Shown: positions 35,309 to 45,525, numbered from the stretch's first letter. The stretch is DNA of 64,000 bases from Comamonas testosteroni TK102 (GCF_000739375.1 NZ_CP006704.1:2294001-2358000), one strand, 5' to 3'. The notes: generated by a model from the sequence alone, not told the origin. Translations and numbers: made by a program.

Positions 35309-37315
35309 TCAGGAAGGCTGCTGAGGTGTGGGGCGCGTGCGATAGAACTGCATGGGTGACTCCTTCATTTCCCTGGCATGCTGGTTGAGCACCGATTTCT
35401 TCATCTTGCCCACCACATGCATTTCGCAGGGCTTGCAGTCAAAACGTAGCGTGAGCTTTTCCTTGCCGTTGATCAGCTGCAGCGGCTCGGCCTTGATGGT
35501 GCCCTTGACGCCGATCACGCCCTTGGCCTGCTTGGGGCACAGGCTCATCGAGAAGCGCACGCAGTGCTTGGTGATCATCAGCGAGACTTCGCCTTCCTCT
35601 TCCTTGCTCTCGTAGGCGGCGTCGATGATCTTCACGCCATGTTTGACATAGAAGTCGTGGGCCTTCTGGTTGTAGACATTGGCCAGATAGGTCAGCGTGT
35701 CTTCAGGGAAAGGCACGGGTGGCTCCACAGGCTTGGCGCGGGGCAGGCGCACAAAGCCGTCGGCGCGGGCCTGCTCCAATGCGGCAACGGCATCGCGGCG
35801 CAGCTGGTTGAGCACCGATGCCGGGACAAACCAGGGCTGGCCCAGGCTCAGCGAAATATCGTTCACCTCGAAAACCGTGGCGCCAAAGCGTCCCAGTTGC
35901 TCGCGCAGAGAGACCTGGGCCTTTGCGGCATCGGTAGCGCTCTGGTGTTCCTGGTCAATGACGGCCGAGCCGACAAAGCCGTCCTCATCGGTCAGCGTCA
36001 GCGCGAAGCCTGAAGCGGTTTCCTTGAACTCGGCCCACAGACCGATGCGGCGTTCGCTGGACTTCTTATCCAGTGTGCGCACCCAGTCCATATCGCGGTT
36101 GCGGTTGATTTCCAGGCCCTTGCGCAGGTCCTTGAACTCGGCAATCTCGTTCTTGGGGAAGACACGCCAGATGCCTTTTTTGGTACTCACGCATTCGGCA
36201 CGGTTGATGTGCACGCCCACCAGTTCCTTTTGCAGATCGTAGTAGCACAGGCCGTCGCCGTTGTGCAGCTCGGTGGCCTTGTCGCTGGCCTCGATCTCGA
36301 ACCATTTGTCGCCGACCTGGGTCACCCAGCCGATGGCACGACCCGGCGTCTTGGGCGTGTCGAAGGCGCCGATGTCATCCTTGCGGCCGTTGACGAAGTA
36401 GTCGGTGAACTCGCGGTTGAAATTCTGGTCCGGATCGGGTTCGAACGAAAAGGTGGTGCGGCCTGACGACGAGCGCGCCAGCGGCTGATCGGAGAACTCG
36501 CGCTCTTCGATGATTTCGTCGAGCAGCTTGCGGTAATGGGCCGTGATGTTCTTCACATAGCCCATGTCCTTGTAGCGGCCCTCGATCTTGAAGCTGCGCA
36601 CGCCGGCATCGATCAGCGCACGCAGGTTGTCGCTTTGGTTGTTGTCCTTCATGGACAGCACATGCTTTTCATGCGCGATGATGCGGCCGCTGGCGTCCAT
36701 CACCTCATAGGGCAGGCGGCAGGCCTGGTTGCAGTCGCCGCGATTGGCGCTGCGCCCCGTATGGGCATGGCTGATGAAGCACTGGCCCGAATAGGCCACG
36801 CACAGTGCGCCATGCACAAAGTACTCGATGGTGGTGCGGCTCGGGTCTGTCGCGGCGCGCACGGCGGCAATCTGCTTGAGGTCCAGCTCGCGCGCCAGCA
36901 CGATCTGCGACAGACCGGCGTCCTGCAGAAAGCGGCCCTTTTCGGGCGTGCGGATATCGGTCTGGGTGGACGCGTGCAGCTGGATGGGTGGCAGGTCCAG
37001 CTCCAGCAGACCCATGTCCTGGATGATCAGTGCATCGGCTCCGGCGTTGTAGATCTGCCAGGCCATATCGCGCGCGCCTTGCAGCTCATCGTCGCGCAAG
37101 ATGGTGTTGAGCGTGATGAAGATGCGGCTGCCGAAGCGGTGGGCATGCTTGATCAGCCGCTCCAGGTCGCGGATGTCATTGCCTGCCGTCGCGCGCGCGC
37201 CAAAGGCCGGGCCGCCGATATAGACGGCGTCCGCGCCATGATTGACGGCTTCGATGCCGATATCGGCATCACGCGCCGGGGACAGGAGTTCGAGCTGGTG
37301 GGGCAGGAGAGACAT
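35309..37315 (-). CDS. rlhA: 23S rRNA 5-hydroxycytidine C2501 synthase (U32 peptidase family)
   Basis: 668 residues, close to the E. coli RlhA (YdcP) length. The U32 signature EYFVHGALCVAYSGQCFIS (164-182) is complete, and the cysteines Cys172, Cys179, Cys195 and Cys199 (CNQACR) fit the iron-sulfur ligands of U32 hydroxylases. The N-terminal part is the TIM-barrel (LLSPARDADIGIEAVNHGAD). A C-terminal extension carries CPKQAKGV and CKPCEMHV. Despite the peptidase name, characterised members of this length hydroxylate rRNA. The gene converges on the esterase and is separated from it by a terminator. Confidence 0.87.
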   Translation of the reverse strand: MSLLPHQLELLSPARDADIGIEAVNHGADAVYIGGPAFGARATAGNDIRDLERLIKHAHRFGSRIFITLNTILRDDELQGARDMAWQIYNAGADALIIQDMGLLELDLPPIQLHASTQTDIRTPEKGRFLQDAGLSQIVLARELDLKQIAAVRAATDPSRTTIEYFVHGALCVAYSGQCFISHAHTGRSANRGDCNQACRLPYEVMDASGRIIAHEKHVLSMKDNNQSDNLRALIDAGVRSFKIEGRYKDMGYVKNITAHYRKLLDEIIEEREFSDQPLARSSSGRTTFSFEPDPDQNFNREFTDYFVNGRKDDIGAFDTPKTPGRAIGWVTQVGDKWFEIEASDKATELHNGDGLCYYDLQKELVGVHINRAECVSTKKGIWRVFPKNEIAEFKDLRKGLEINRNRDMDWVRTLDKKSSERRIGLWAEFKETASGFALTLTDEDGFVGSAVIDQEHQSATDAAKAQVSLREQLGRFGATVFEVNDISLSLGQPWFVPASVLNQLRRDAVAALEQARADGFVRLPRAKPVEPPVPFPEDTLTYLANVYNQKAHDFYVKHGVKIIDAAYESKEEEGEVSLMITKHCVRFSMSLCPKQAKGVIGVKGTIKAEPLQLINGKEKLTLRFDCKPCEMHVVGKMKKSVLNQHAREMKESPMQFYRTRPTPQQPS

Positions 37316-37374
37316 AGGGGCAGGATTATCTCAGCAAGCTCCGGTTTCGGCACAGCGGTGGGTAATCGCCTCGT

Positions 37375-38109
37375 TCAATGGCCGCGTGGGCTGAAGGTTC
37401 GTGGGAAAACCACGGGTCCGCTGCGGTCCGCCAGCCGGTAGCCCATGGCGGGACGGTTCGATGTACCTTCCACATGTCCGGCCTCGAGCAGGAAGTTCGC
37501 TGCCAGCATGCGGGTGCGAAAGCCGCTCTTGTCCACGCTGCGTCCCAGCACGGTTTCATAGACTTGCTGCAGCTGGGGCAGGGTAAAAGGCTCGCTCAGC
37601 AAGAAAGCGGGCAGCGAGGTGTATTCGACCTTGCTGCGAAGACGTTCAACCGCCGTCTGCAAGATGCTGCCATGGTCGAACGCCAGTGCGGGCCGGTGCA
37701 GCAGCTCGTCCACCTCGAACCATGCCACATCGGCCGCATTGGCGCCTTTGGTCAGCTGCAGCTCATGGGCGGGAATCAACGCAAAGTAAACATGGGTGGC
37801 CGACCAGCCACGGGGATCGCGCAGGGCGCTGCCCCAGCTGCCGAGCTGCTCCAGATAGGGACTGTCCACACCCGTCTTCTCCTTGAGCTTGCGCGCGGCG
37901 CAGGCCTGCAGATCGGCATCCAGTTGCACGTTCACAAATCCGCCGGGCAAGGCCCAGAGGCCGGGAAATGGATCATCGTCGTGACCTGGGCGTTGTACCA
38001 GCAATACATTCAAGCGGTCTTGCGCAATCGTGAAGATCACCACATCCACCGTGGTGTAGGGGCGAGGAAAGTCCGGCGCTGGCTTGGAGTGACGCGGTGT
38101 AACGCTCAT
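37375..38109 (-). CDS. NrtR-type Nudix-fold transcriptional repressor
   Basis: 244 residues: an N-terminal Nudix-like domain (about 15-150) and a C-terminal winged helix (about 160-235, FTLPQLQQVYETVLGRSVDK). The Nudix box is degraded: where catalysis needs REUxEExGU, residues 73-81 read RKLKEKTGV, with both key Glu replaced by Lys. This is the hallmark of NrtR regulators, which bind ADP-ribose without hydrolysing it and repress NAD-related genes. It is divergent from kptA-HAD-NADAR-ARH, with two palindromes in between, so it very probably controls that operon. A few NrtR-like proteins with other ligands exist (sugar metabolism), so ADP-ribose is an inference supported by the neighbours. Confidence 0.87.
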   Translation of the reverse strand: MSVTPRHSKPAPDFPRPYTTVDVVIFTIAQDRLNVLLVQRPGHDDDPFPGLWALPGGFVNVQLDADLQACAARKLKEKTGVDSPYLEQLGSWGSALRDPRGWSATHVYFALIPAHELQLTKGANAADVAWFEVDELLHRPALAFDHGSILQTAVERLRSKVEYTSLPAFLLSEPFTLPQLQQVYETVLGRSVDKSGFRTRMLAANFLLEAGHVEGTSNRPAMGYRLADRSGPVVFPRTFSPRGH

Positions 38110-38137
38110 GAATCAGGCTTGACGGGATGAAGGATGG

Positions 38138-38180
38138 GTTGTATTGTACAACTTGCATAAGTTGCTCAATGCAACTTATG
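38138..38180. promoter_or_regulatory. double palindromic operator between nrtR and kptA
   Basis: Two perfect palindromes side by side: GTTGTA/TACAAC at 38138-38152 (3-bp centre), and CATAAGTTGC at 38156-38165 with GCAACTTATG at 38171-38180 (5-bp centre). They lie in the 170-bp divergent region between starts at 38109 and 38280, the place expected for NrtR binding. They are about 100 bp before kptA, so this should be the promoter-proximal control region for both directions. Confidence 0.65.
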
Positions 38181-38279
38181 GAGAGAGAACAGGGCAGGGC
38201 CCTGGCTGTCCAGTTAGCGAAAGCACCTGTCGAGCGCCAGGCAGGCCGCCTGGAACAAAGAGAAAAAGAGAACAAGAAA

Positions 38280-38831
38280 ATGAAAGACCAAAACACCACC
38301 GCGCGCAGCAAGTTCCTCAGCCTGGTGCTCAGGCATAGTCCCGAGACCATAGGGCTCACGCTCGACGAGGCGGGCTGGGCCCGGACCGATGAACTGCTGG
38401 CCTGCCTGGCGCGCTCTGGCCGGCCGACGCGTCTGGAGGAGCTGCAGCGCATCGTGGCGGACAACAACAAGCAGCGCTATTCCTTCAGCGCGGATGGCAA
38501 GCGCATACGCGCCAACCAGGGCCACTCCATCAAGGTAGAACTGGGCCTTGAGGCCAGCAGTCCTCCGGCAGTGCTCTACCACGGCACGGCCACGCGTTTT
38601 CTGGATGCGATTTTTCATGAGGGCCTTAACCGGCAGTCACGTCACCATGTCCATCTGTCCGACAGCGTGGAAGTGGCCGCTCAGGTCGGCAGTCGCCACG
38701 GCAAGCTGGCCCTGCTGCAGGTGGATGCCGCGCGCATGCAGGGCGAGGGCCATGTGTTCTACCGCTCCGACAACGGTGTCTGGCTGACCGATGTCGTCCC
38801 GGTCCGGTATCTGCTGAAGCTGCCGTCATGA
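38280..38831 (+). CDS. kptA: RNA 2'-phosphotransferase KptA/Tpt1
   Basis: 183 residues, the same size as E. coli KptA. The enzyme moves an internal RNA 2'-phosphate to NAD+, releasing nicotinamide and ADP-ribose 1'',2''-cyclic phosphate. The catalytic Arg-His pair is Arg18-His19 in [18 protein letters not shown] and the NAD-site [11 protein letters not shown] carry the other conserved residues. I chose the ATG at 38280 because the family begins just before [10 protein letters not shown]; an open frame back to 38127 runs through the palindromes and is not family sequence. ATGA overlap with the HAD gene places it first in a four-gene operon. Confidence 0.92.
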   Translation: MKDQNTTARSKFLSLVLRHSPETIGLTLDEAGWARTDELLACLARSGRPTRLEELQRIVADNNKQRYSFSADGKRIRANQGHSIKVELGLEASSPPAVLYHGTATRFLDAIFHEGLNRQSRHHVHLSDSVEVAAQVGSRHGKLALLQVDAARMQGEGHVFYRSDNGVWLTDVVPVRYLLKLPS

Positions 38832-39451
38832 AAACTTCAAGAATCATAGCTCTCGACGCAGATGGCGTGCTGCTGGACTACAACCTCGCATATGCCTCGG
38901 CCTGGGAGCGGGTATTTGGCGAGCGGCCTGTATTGAAGCAGCCTGACGCCTACTGGGCCATGGAGCGATGGGGTGTCGCCAGCCTGCAGGGCGAGGCTCT
39001 GAGCCGCTTTCGTGCCAGCCTTGATGCGCAGTTCTGGTCAAGCATTCCCTCGATTGCAGGTGCGCTCCAGGCTTGCGAGCAGCTGTGCGCTGCCGGTTAT
39101 GAGCTGGTCTGCGTGTCGGCAATTCAGCCGCAGTTCGCCGAGGCAAGGCAGGTCAATCTGCGGCGGCTGGGTTTTCCGATCTCGCGTGTGATCGCCACCA
39201 GCGGCCGCGCCGCTCCAGGTCCCAGCCCCAAGGCACAAGCCCTGGCGCAGTTGCAGCCTCTGGCATTTGTCGATGACTTTCTGCCGTATTTCGACGGCGT
39301 GGATGCCCGGATTCACAAGGCGCTGGTGCTGCGCGAGCAAGGCGGGTCACCCAGTACGGGGCCGGGTCTGCAGGCTGTTGACTCCACTCACGCCACTTTG
39401 GCGGACTTTTCCCGTTGGTGGCTCAACCAATATCAAGAAGAACAGACATGA
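38828..39451 (+). CDS. HAD superfamily hydrolase (predicted phosphatase)
   Basis: 207 residues. Motif I is [11 protein letters not shown] (Asp10, Asp12), motif II the Ser in CVSAI, motif III the Lys near [10 protein letters not shown] and motif IV the acidic pair in FVDDFLPYF. All HAD catalytic positions are present, so phosphatase activity is likely. It sits between kptA and the NADAR gene with ATGA overlaps on both sides. An attractive inference is that it removes the phosphate from an ADP-ribose phosphate product of KptA chemistry; no sequence feature proves this substrate. Confidence 0.82.
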   Translation: MKTSRIIALDADGVLLDYNLAYASAWERVFGERPVLKQPDAYWAMERWGVASLQGEALSRFRASLDAQFWSSIPSIAGALQACEQLCAAGYELVCVSAIQPQFAEARQVNLRRLGFPISRVIATSGRAAPGPSPKAQALAQLQPLAFVDDFLPYFDGVDARIHKALVLREQGGSPSTGPGLQAVDSTHATLADFSRWWLNQYQEEQT

Positions 39452-40017
39452 ACCGAGATTACGAAATTCGATCCGTAGCCGATCTGGTGGCCCAGCTCGA
39501 CCAGGGCTACCGTCCCAAATACCTTTGTTTCTGGGGCCATCAGGCTGAAAGGAATGGCTCAGTGGGCAAAGGCTGTCTGAGCCAGTGGTTTTCTGCTCCA
39601 TTCACTGTCGAGGGGGATCGCTTTGCCACGGCGGAGCATTTCATGATGGCAGGCAAGGCGCGGCTGTTTGGGGATGAAGAGGCGCGCGCGCAGGTGCTGG
39701 CTGCGCCGTCTCCGGCCAGTGCCAAGCAGATTGGGCGCAGCGTGCGCAATTTCGACGAGGCACGCTGGAAGGCGGAGTGCTTCGACATCGTGGTGAGTGC
39801 CAATGTCGCCAAATTCACCCAGAACCCGGCCATGGGGGAGTTTCTGCTGAGAACCGGCGAGCGTGTGCTGGTCGAGGCCAGTCCGCGCGACCGCATCTGG
39901 GGCATCGGCCTGGGCGCTACCCATCCCGACGCCGAGCAGCCGCGCAAATGGCATGGACAGAACCTGCTGGGTTTTGCGCTGATGGCCGCGCGCACGCAGT
40001 TGAGAGCCGAGCAATGA
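39448..40017 (+). CDS. NADAR domain protein (YbiA/DUF1768 superfamily)
   Basis: 189 residues. The NADAR fold is recognised from LCFWGHQ, LSQWFSAPFTVEGDRFATAE with EHFMMAGKARLFGD, and the C-terminal DRIWGIGLGATHP and WHGQNLLGFALM segments. NADAR proteins are N-glycosidases acting on ADP-ribose-linked or ribose-phosphate substrates; some remove ADP-ribose from guanine bases, and YbiA acts on riboflavin intermediates. The operon context (KptA, ADP-ribosylglycohydrolase, NrtR) favours an ADP-ribose role here. ATGA overlaps on both sides. It is not obviously YbiA itself, which has a different FSNFY-type motif. Confidence 0.85.
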   Translation: MNRDYEIRSVADLVAQLDQGYRPKYLCFWGHQAERNGSVGKGCLSQWFSAPFTVEGDRFATAEHFMMAGKARLFGDEEARAQVLAAPSPASAKQIGRSVRNFDEARWKAECFDIVVSANVAKFTQNPAMGEFLLRTGERVLVEASPRDRIWGIGLGATHPDAEQPRKWHGQNLLGFALMAARTQLRAEQ

Positions 40018-40925
40018 GTAGGCTGAACCGTTTTGAAGGTGCTCTGCTGGGGCTGGCTTGCGGCGATGCCGTGGGCACGACACTGGAGTTTCGGGTGCGC
40101 GGCAGCTTCGCACCGCTGACCGATATGGTGGGGGGCGGGCCGTTTTCGCTGAGGGCCGGACAATGGACGGATGACACGTCCATGGCTTTGTGCCTGGCCG
40201 AGAGCCTGGTCGTCAAAAGCGATTGCGATCCCAGGGACCAGATGACGCGCTATGCCAACTGGTATCAGTGGGGCTACTGGAGTTCCACCGGTCAATGCTT
40301 TGATATCGGCATGGCAACGCGCGAGGCAATACAGCAGTACCTGCGTGCCGGCAATGCGCTCGCGGGCAGTGAGGATGCGCGCAGCGCCGGCAATGGCTCG
40401 CTGATGCGGCTGGCTCCGGTGGCCATGGCGTATGCCTACGATGAACAAAGAGTGCAGGAGATGGCGGCGCTGAGTTCTCGTACCACGCATGCCGCTGCGG
40501 AGTGCCTGGATGCCTGCCGTCTGTTTGCCGTGGCATTGAGCCGTGCCCTGCTGGGTGCCAACAAGGCGCAGGTGCTGGATCTGGCCGCGCTGCCGTTTGG
40601 CAGCCCGCGCATCGCCGAGATTGCGCAAGGCAGCTGGCGCAGCAAAAGCCGCGAGCAGATCCAGAGCTCGGGCTATGTGGTGCACAGTCTGGAGGCCGCC
40701 TTGTGGTGTTTCGACCGGCACGGGAGCTTTGAAGCCGCCGTGCTGGAGGCGGCCAATCTGGGAGACGATGCCGACACCACTGCGGCCATTGCCGGCCAGA
40801 TTGCGGGAGCGTTCTGGGGCCGCAGCGGCATTCCTGCACACTGGCTGGAAAGACTGCATCAGCAGACCGAGATTCGCGCGCTGGCGCAGTCTGTTTATGT
40901 GCTCAATCAGGTGCTGGCTGGCTGA
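40014..40925 (+). CDS. ADP-ribosylglycohydrolase family protein (ARH/DraG)
   Basis: 303 residues. The dinuclear metal ligands of the ARH family are visible: GLACGDAVGTTLEF at the start, WTDDTSMALCLAESL (Thr-Asp-Asp) and NLGDDADTTAAIAGQIAGAF near the end. These enzymes remove ADP-ribose from amino acids, nucleotides or other acceptors. Last gene of the four-gene operon, with an ATGA overlap on the NADAR gene. No DraT-like transferase or nitrogenase gene is near, so a DraG role in nitrogen fixation is unlikely; general ADP-ribose removal is a better guess. Confidence 0.88.
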   Translation: MSRLNRFEGALLGLACGDAVGTTLEFRVRGSFAPLTDMVGGGPFSLRAGQWTDDTSMALCLAESLVVKSDCDPRDQMTRYANWYQWGYWSSTGQCFDIGMATREAIQQYLRAGNALAGSEDARSAGNGSLMRLAPVAMAYAYDEQRVQEMAALSSRTTHAAAECLDACRLFAVALSRALLGANKAQVLDLAALPFGSPRIAEIAQGSWRSKSREQIQSSGYVVHSLEAALWCFDRHGSFEAAVLEAANLGDDADTTAAIAGQIAGAFWGRSGIPAHWLERLHQQTEIRALAQSVYVLNQVLAG

Positions 40926-41390
40926 GGGCCCCTGGTGGCAAACGCTGCGGGGCCTGGTTGACGCATGCGGATCGCGAGATTCCGCGAACCGGCCCAGGCC
41001 GCCCCGGCGCAGATCGCGAAAGCGGTTCGGGGTCTGCGCGTTTTGGTGCTGCTGCCCGTCTTGGGAGGGGGATGAAAAAGCTTGTTCTGCGGCCAGGAAA
41101 ATCCGGTGCGGCAGGCGCCATCCCCTTCAACGGGGCACAATCACAGCGCTGACAAAGTGGCGGTGCGCGAGCGATGCCGCCAGGTTCAGCAGCCCTATCG
41201 TCAGCAACCGGAGTCTGTGCCCAGCGCCAGCAGACCCGAGCCAGATCCAGCTCTGCAGCCTTCCCTTCCACTCCAGGGACTGCCCTTCGGTTGCACATTG
41301 ACGTGGTATGCAAGGTTTGCCGACACGCATCAGGTTCCGGTCTGGCGTAGGCTTGCATGCCACAGCCTTCCGCTTCATCTAGGAGAAAGC
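40926..41390 (+). other. 465-bp intergenic region, no gene supported
   Basis: No convincing coding frame lies between the ARH stop and the binding-protein start. It starts with a possible hairpin (GGCCCC at 40927-40932 with GGGGCC at 40949-40954) that may close the ADP-ribose operon. It also has a short CCCC-TTCAA-CGGGG hairpin near 41120-41140. The last part holds the AGGAG (41381-41385) of the next gene. A long frame open through 41082-41390 upstream of the binding protein has no protein-like signal. Confidence 0.6.
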
Positions 41391-42578
41391 ATGTCCATGA
41401 CTGATCGCTCGGCCCAGAGCCGCCGTGTTCGCACCTCGTCTGCCCTGAGCCTGGCGCTGGCCGCCGTGTCCCTGTCGTCCGCTCATGCGGCGGATGCGGA
41501 AAAGCCTCTGGTGGTGCGCATCGCCCACGGCGGCCCGGTTTCGGGTCCCATCGCAGCCCTGGGCAAGGATGAGGAGAACGGCGTGCGCATGGCGATTGAC
41601 GAGCTCAATGCCCGCAAGCTGCAGCTGGGTGGTCGCCCGGTGCAGTGGAAGCTGGAGGCCGGCGACGATGCGGGCGATCCCGGCCAGGCCACGGCGCTGG
41701 CACGCCGCTTCTGCGACAAGAAGGTGGCGGCCGTGGTGGGCCATCTTCAGTCGGGCACGACCTTGCCGGCGGCCAAGATCTACAACGACTGCGGTATTCC
41801 CAATATCACCCCTGCAGCCACCAATCCCGCAATTACCGAGGCCGGCTATGACGACACCTTCCGCGTCATTGCCAATGACCGGGCCATGGTCAATGCCTTG
41901 CTGGACTATGCCGTCAAGCACCAGGGCGTCAAACGCATCGCGATCGTGGACGATCGCACGGCGTATGGACAGGGCATCGTCAAGCTGTTTGAAGCCGCAG
42001 CGGCCGAGCGCGATGTGCAGATCGTCGACAAGCAGTACACCAGCGACAAGGCCACTCAGTTCTCGTCCATACTCACCGCCATCAAAGGCCGCAAACCCGA
42101 TGCGATCTTCTTCGGCGGGCTCGATGCACAGGCCGGACTCATGCTGCGCCAGATGTCGCAGCTGGCCATGAATCAGGTGAAGTTCCTGGGCGGCGATGCG
42201 CAATGTTCCGAGCGTCTGCCTGCCATGGCCGACAAGGTGCCGGCACTCAAGAACGTGGTTTGCGTGATGAGCGGCAGCTCCCTGGGCAATATGCCCGGTG
42301 GTCTGCACTGGAAGCAGAAATACGACCAGCATTTTCCCGGCCAGTATCAGGTCTATAGCCCTTACGCGTATGACGCGACCATGGTGCTGGCCAAGGCCAT
42401 GCTGAGCGCCGATTCGGCCCAGGCTGAGGCGTATCTGCCGCGCCTGCGCCAGACCCGCCACGACGGGGTGACGGGCACGATTGCCTTTGATTCGCAGGGC
42501 GAGTTGCAGAATCCGCGCGTCACGCTCTACGGCTATGACTCCGGCGAGCGCAAGGAACTGGTGATCAGCGGCCATTGA
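41391..42578 (+). CDS. periplasmic substrate-binding protein, branched-chain amino acid ABC type
   Basis: 395 residues; AGGAG five bases before the ATG at 41391. A signal peptide with Arg-rich n-region and SALSLALAAVSLSSAHA ends before ADAEKPLVV. The mature part is a type I periplasmic binding fold of the LivK/LivJ class: VRIAHGGPVSGPIAALGKDE, GGRPVQWKLEAGDDAGDPGQ, AAVVGHLQSGTTLPAAKIY and YAYDATMVLAKAM. It should bind an amino acid or related ligand in the periplasm. No permease or ATPase gene is next to it, so it is an orphan binding protein within this window. Confidence 0.88.
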   Translation: MSMTDRSAQSRRVRTSSALSLALAAVSLSSAHAADAEKPLVVRIAHGGPVSGPIAALGKDEENGVRMAIDELNARKLQLGGRPVQWKLEAGDDAGDPGQATALARRFCDKKVAAVVGHLQSGTTLPAAKIYNDCGIPNITPAATNPAITEAGYDDTFRVIANDRAMVNALLDYAVKHQGVKRIAIVDDRTAYGQGIVKLFEAAAAERDVQIVDKQYTSDKATQFSSILTAIKGRKPDAIFFGGLDAQAGLMLRQMSQLAMNQVKFLGGDAQCSERLPAMADKVPALKNVVCVMSGSSLGNMPGGLHWKQKYDQHFPGQYQVYSPYAYDATMVLAKAMLSADSAQAEAYLPRLRQTRHDGVTGTIAFDSQGELQNPRVTLYGYDSGERKELVISGH

Positions 42579-44027
<1,449 letters not shown>

Positions 44028-44065
44028 CCTGATCGGCCAGACCGGCGGAGCAAGCATCTGAACCA

Positions 44066-44145
44066 GGACTTATGCAAACAAGAATGCAACAAGGGCTCGC
44101 CTTCTGAGGCGGTCGCCCGGCCTGAACCTGTTTTGCGTAAGTCGT
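44066..44145 (+). repeat. interspersed ~79-bp repeat, copy A
   Basis: An 80-bp block beginning GGACTTATGCAAACAAGAAT and ending TTTTGCGTAAGTCGT. Its ends are inverted repeats (ACTTATGCAAA with TTTGCGTAAGT). Related blocks of 79 and 78 bp occur at 51408-51486 and 57092-57169 in the same orientation, each in an intergenic position. The interior is only partly conserved. The rest of 44028-44215 shows no gene. Confidence 0.7.
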
Positions 44146-44215
44146 ATGAACTTCTGAATCTGCGGATTCACCCACTTTTCACGGAGCATGCGGCCGGTGG
44201 CCGCATGAAAAGGCT

Positions 44216-45370
44216 TTGGCAACCTCGCGCAAATCCCCGGCATCCACTACCGCGACCCAGCAGCAAGATTCGCAGCACCACGCCCACGCGCACGGGCAGG
44301 GGCCTGCCCACCAGGTGCATGTGCATGACGAGCACTGCAGCCATGAGCACGGCCACCACGATCATCACAACCATGTGCACAGCGCTGATGGCAGCTGCTG
44401 CGGTCATGATCACAGCCATGGCGGCAGGCATGTCTACATCTATTCGCCCTCGGGGGCGGTACGCGACAAGGCAGCCTTCAAGCGCGGCATCAAGCAGCTG
44501 GAGGCCCTGGGCCACGAGGTGGAGGTCGACACCGATGCGCTGGCCAGCAGCCAGCGCTTTGCGGGTGACGACGCCACCCGTCTGGCCGCTATCCATCGCG
44601 CCGCCGCCAGTGGGGCCGATGTGGCGCTGATTTCGCGCGGCGGCTACGGTCTCACGCGCATCCTGCCGGGCATCAAGTACAAGACCGTGGCCAAGGCTAT
44701 TGCCAATGGCACCAAGTTTGTCGGCCTCAGCGACTTCACGGCTTTTCAGCTGGCCATGCTGGCACAGACCGGCTCGGTCACCTGGGCGGGTCCTGCGCTC
44801 AACGCCGACTTCGGCGTGGACAGCAAAAAGACGGGCGAGCCCGTGGACGACATCATGCTGGACTGCTTCGAGGATCTGCTCAGCGGCCAGGGCGAGGGCG
44901 CGGGCTGGCAGATGCCCAGGATTGGTGAGCTGCCCAATGGCAAGCCCCAGCTCAAGGACTTCTATGTTCCCGGCGGAGCCACCTTGTGGGGCGGCAATCT
45001 GGCGGTGCTGGTGTCCCTGCTGGGCACGCCTTACTTCCCGCAGGTCGATGGCGGCATTCTGTTCATCGAAGACGTGGGCGAGCATCCCTACCGAATCGAG
45101 CGCATGCTGACGCAGCTGCTGCTGGCGGGCGTGCTGCAAAAGCAAAAAGCCATCGTCTTCGGCCAGTTCACCGAATTCAAGCTCACCACGCATGACAAGG
45201 GCTTCAAGCTGCAGACCGTGATCGACTGGCTGCGCATGCAGCTCAAGCGCCCCGTGCTGCAAGGTCTGCCCTTTGGCCATGTGCCCACCAAGGTGCTGCT
45301 GCCGGTGGGGGCGCAGGTGTCGCTGTCTGTGGAAGGACGGGATGCGCTGATCTATTGGGGACATGTCTGA
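44216..45370 (+). CDS. LD-carboxypeptidase (S66) with histidine-rich N-terminal extension
   Basis: 384 residues with a TTG start at 44216 preceded by AAAGG; no in-frame ATG precedes the conserved part. Residues 21-68 contain 19 His plus Cys41, Cys61 and Cys62, a likely metal-binding tail absent from the usual ~310-residue enzymes. From about residue 72 the S66 fold follows: ALISRGGYGLTRILPG, nucleophile Ser172 in VGLSDFTAF, acidic residue in ILFIEDVGEHPYR and His in PFGHVPTK. The family trims the D-Ala from the tetrapeptide during murein recycling in the cytoplasm. There is no signal peptide. The His-rich tail could store or sense zinc or nickel. Confidence 0.88.
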   Translation: MATSRKSPASTTATQQQDSQHHAHAHGQGPAHQVHVHDEHCSHEHGHHDHHNHVHSADGSCCGHDHSHGGRHVYIYSPSGAVRDKAAFKRGIKQLEALGHEVEVDTDALASSQRFAGDDATRLAAIHRAAASGADVALISRGGYGLTRILPGIKYKTVAKAIANGTKFVGLSDFTAFQLAMLAQTGSVTWAGPALNADFGVDSKKTGEPVDDIMLDCFEDLLSGQGEGAGWQMPRIGELPNGKPQLKDFYVPGGATLWGGNLAVLVSLLGTPYFPQVDGGILFIEDVGEHPYRIERMLTQLLLAGVLQKQKAIVFGQFTEFKLTTHDKGFKLQTVIDWLRMQLKRPVLQGLPFGHVPTKVLLPVGAQVSLSVEGRDALIYWGHV

Positions 45371-45525
45371 GGCCAGACGGCCGTTGAGGCTGCAGGGGCG
45401 TAGCGAACATGGCCTGCGCCTTCTGCTGTGCCTAGGCGATCTCTGTTTTGATAGCTTTAAACGTAGTCTGCATATAGGATAAGTGCCGATCTGGCTTGTA
45501 TTCTGATATCGGGAAGGACGCACGC

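Noticed and set aside
35309..37315. Collagenase-like protease
   Set aside because: The U32 label is historical; length and the Cys172/179/195/199 set match RlhA, an rRNA hydroxylase.
37375..38109. Active Nudix ADP-ribose hydrolase
   Set aside because: The Nudix box has Lys at both catalytic Glu positions, and a winged helix follows, so it is a regulator.
38127..38279. N-terminal extension of KptA from the ATG at 38127
   Set aside because: The frame runs through both palindromes of the divergent promoter and the KptA fold begins at [10 protein letters not shown]; the extension is non-family sequence.
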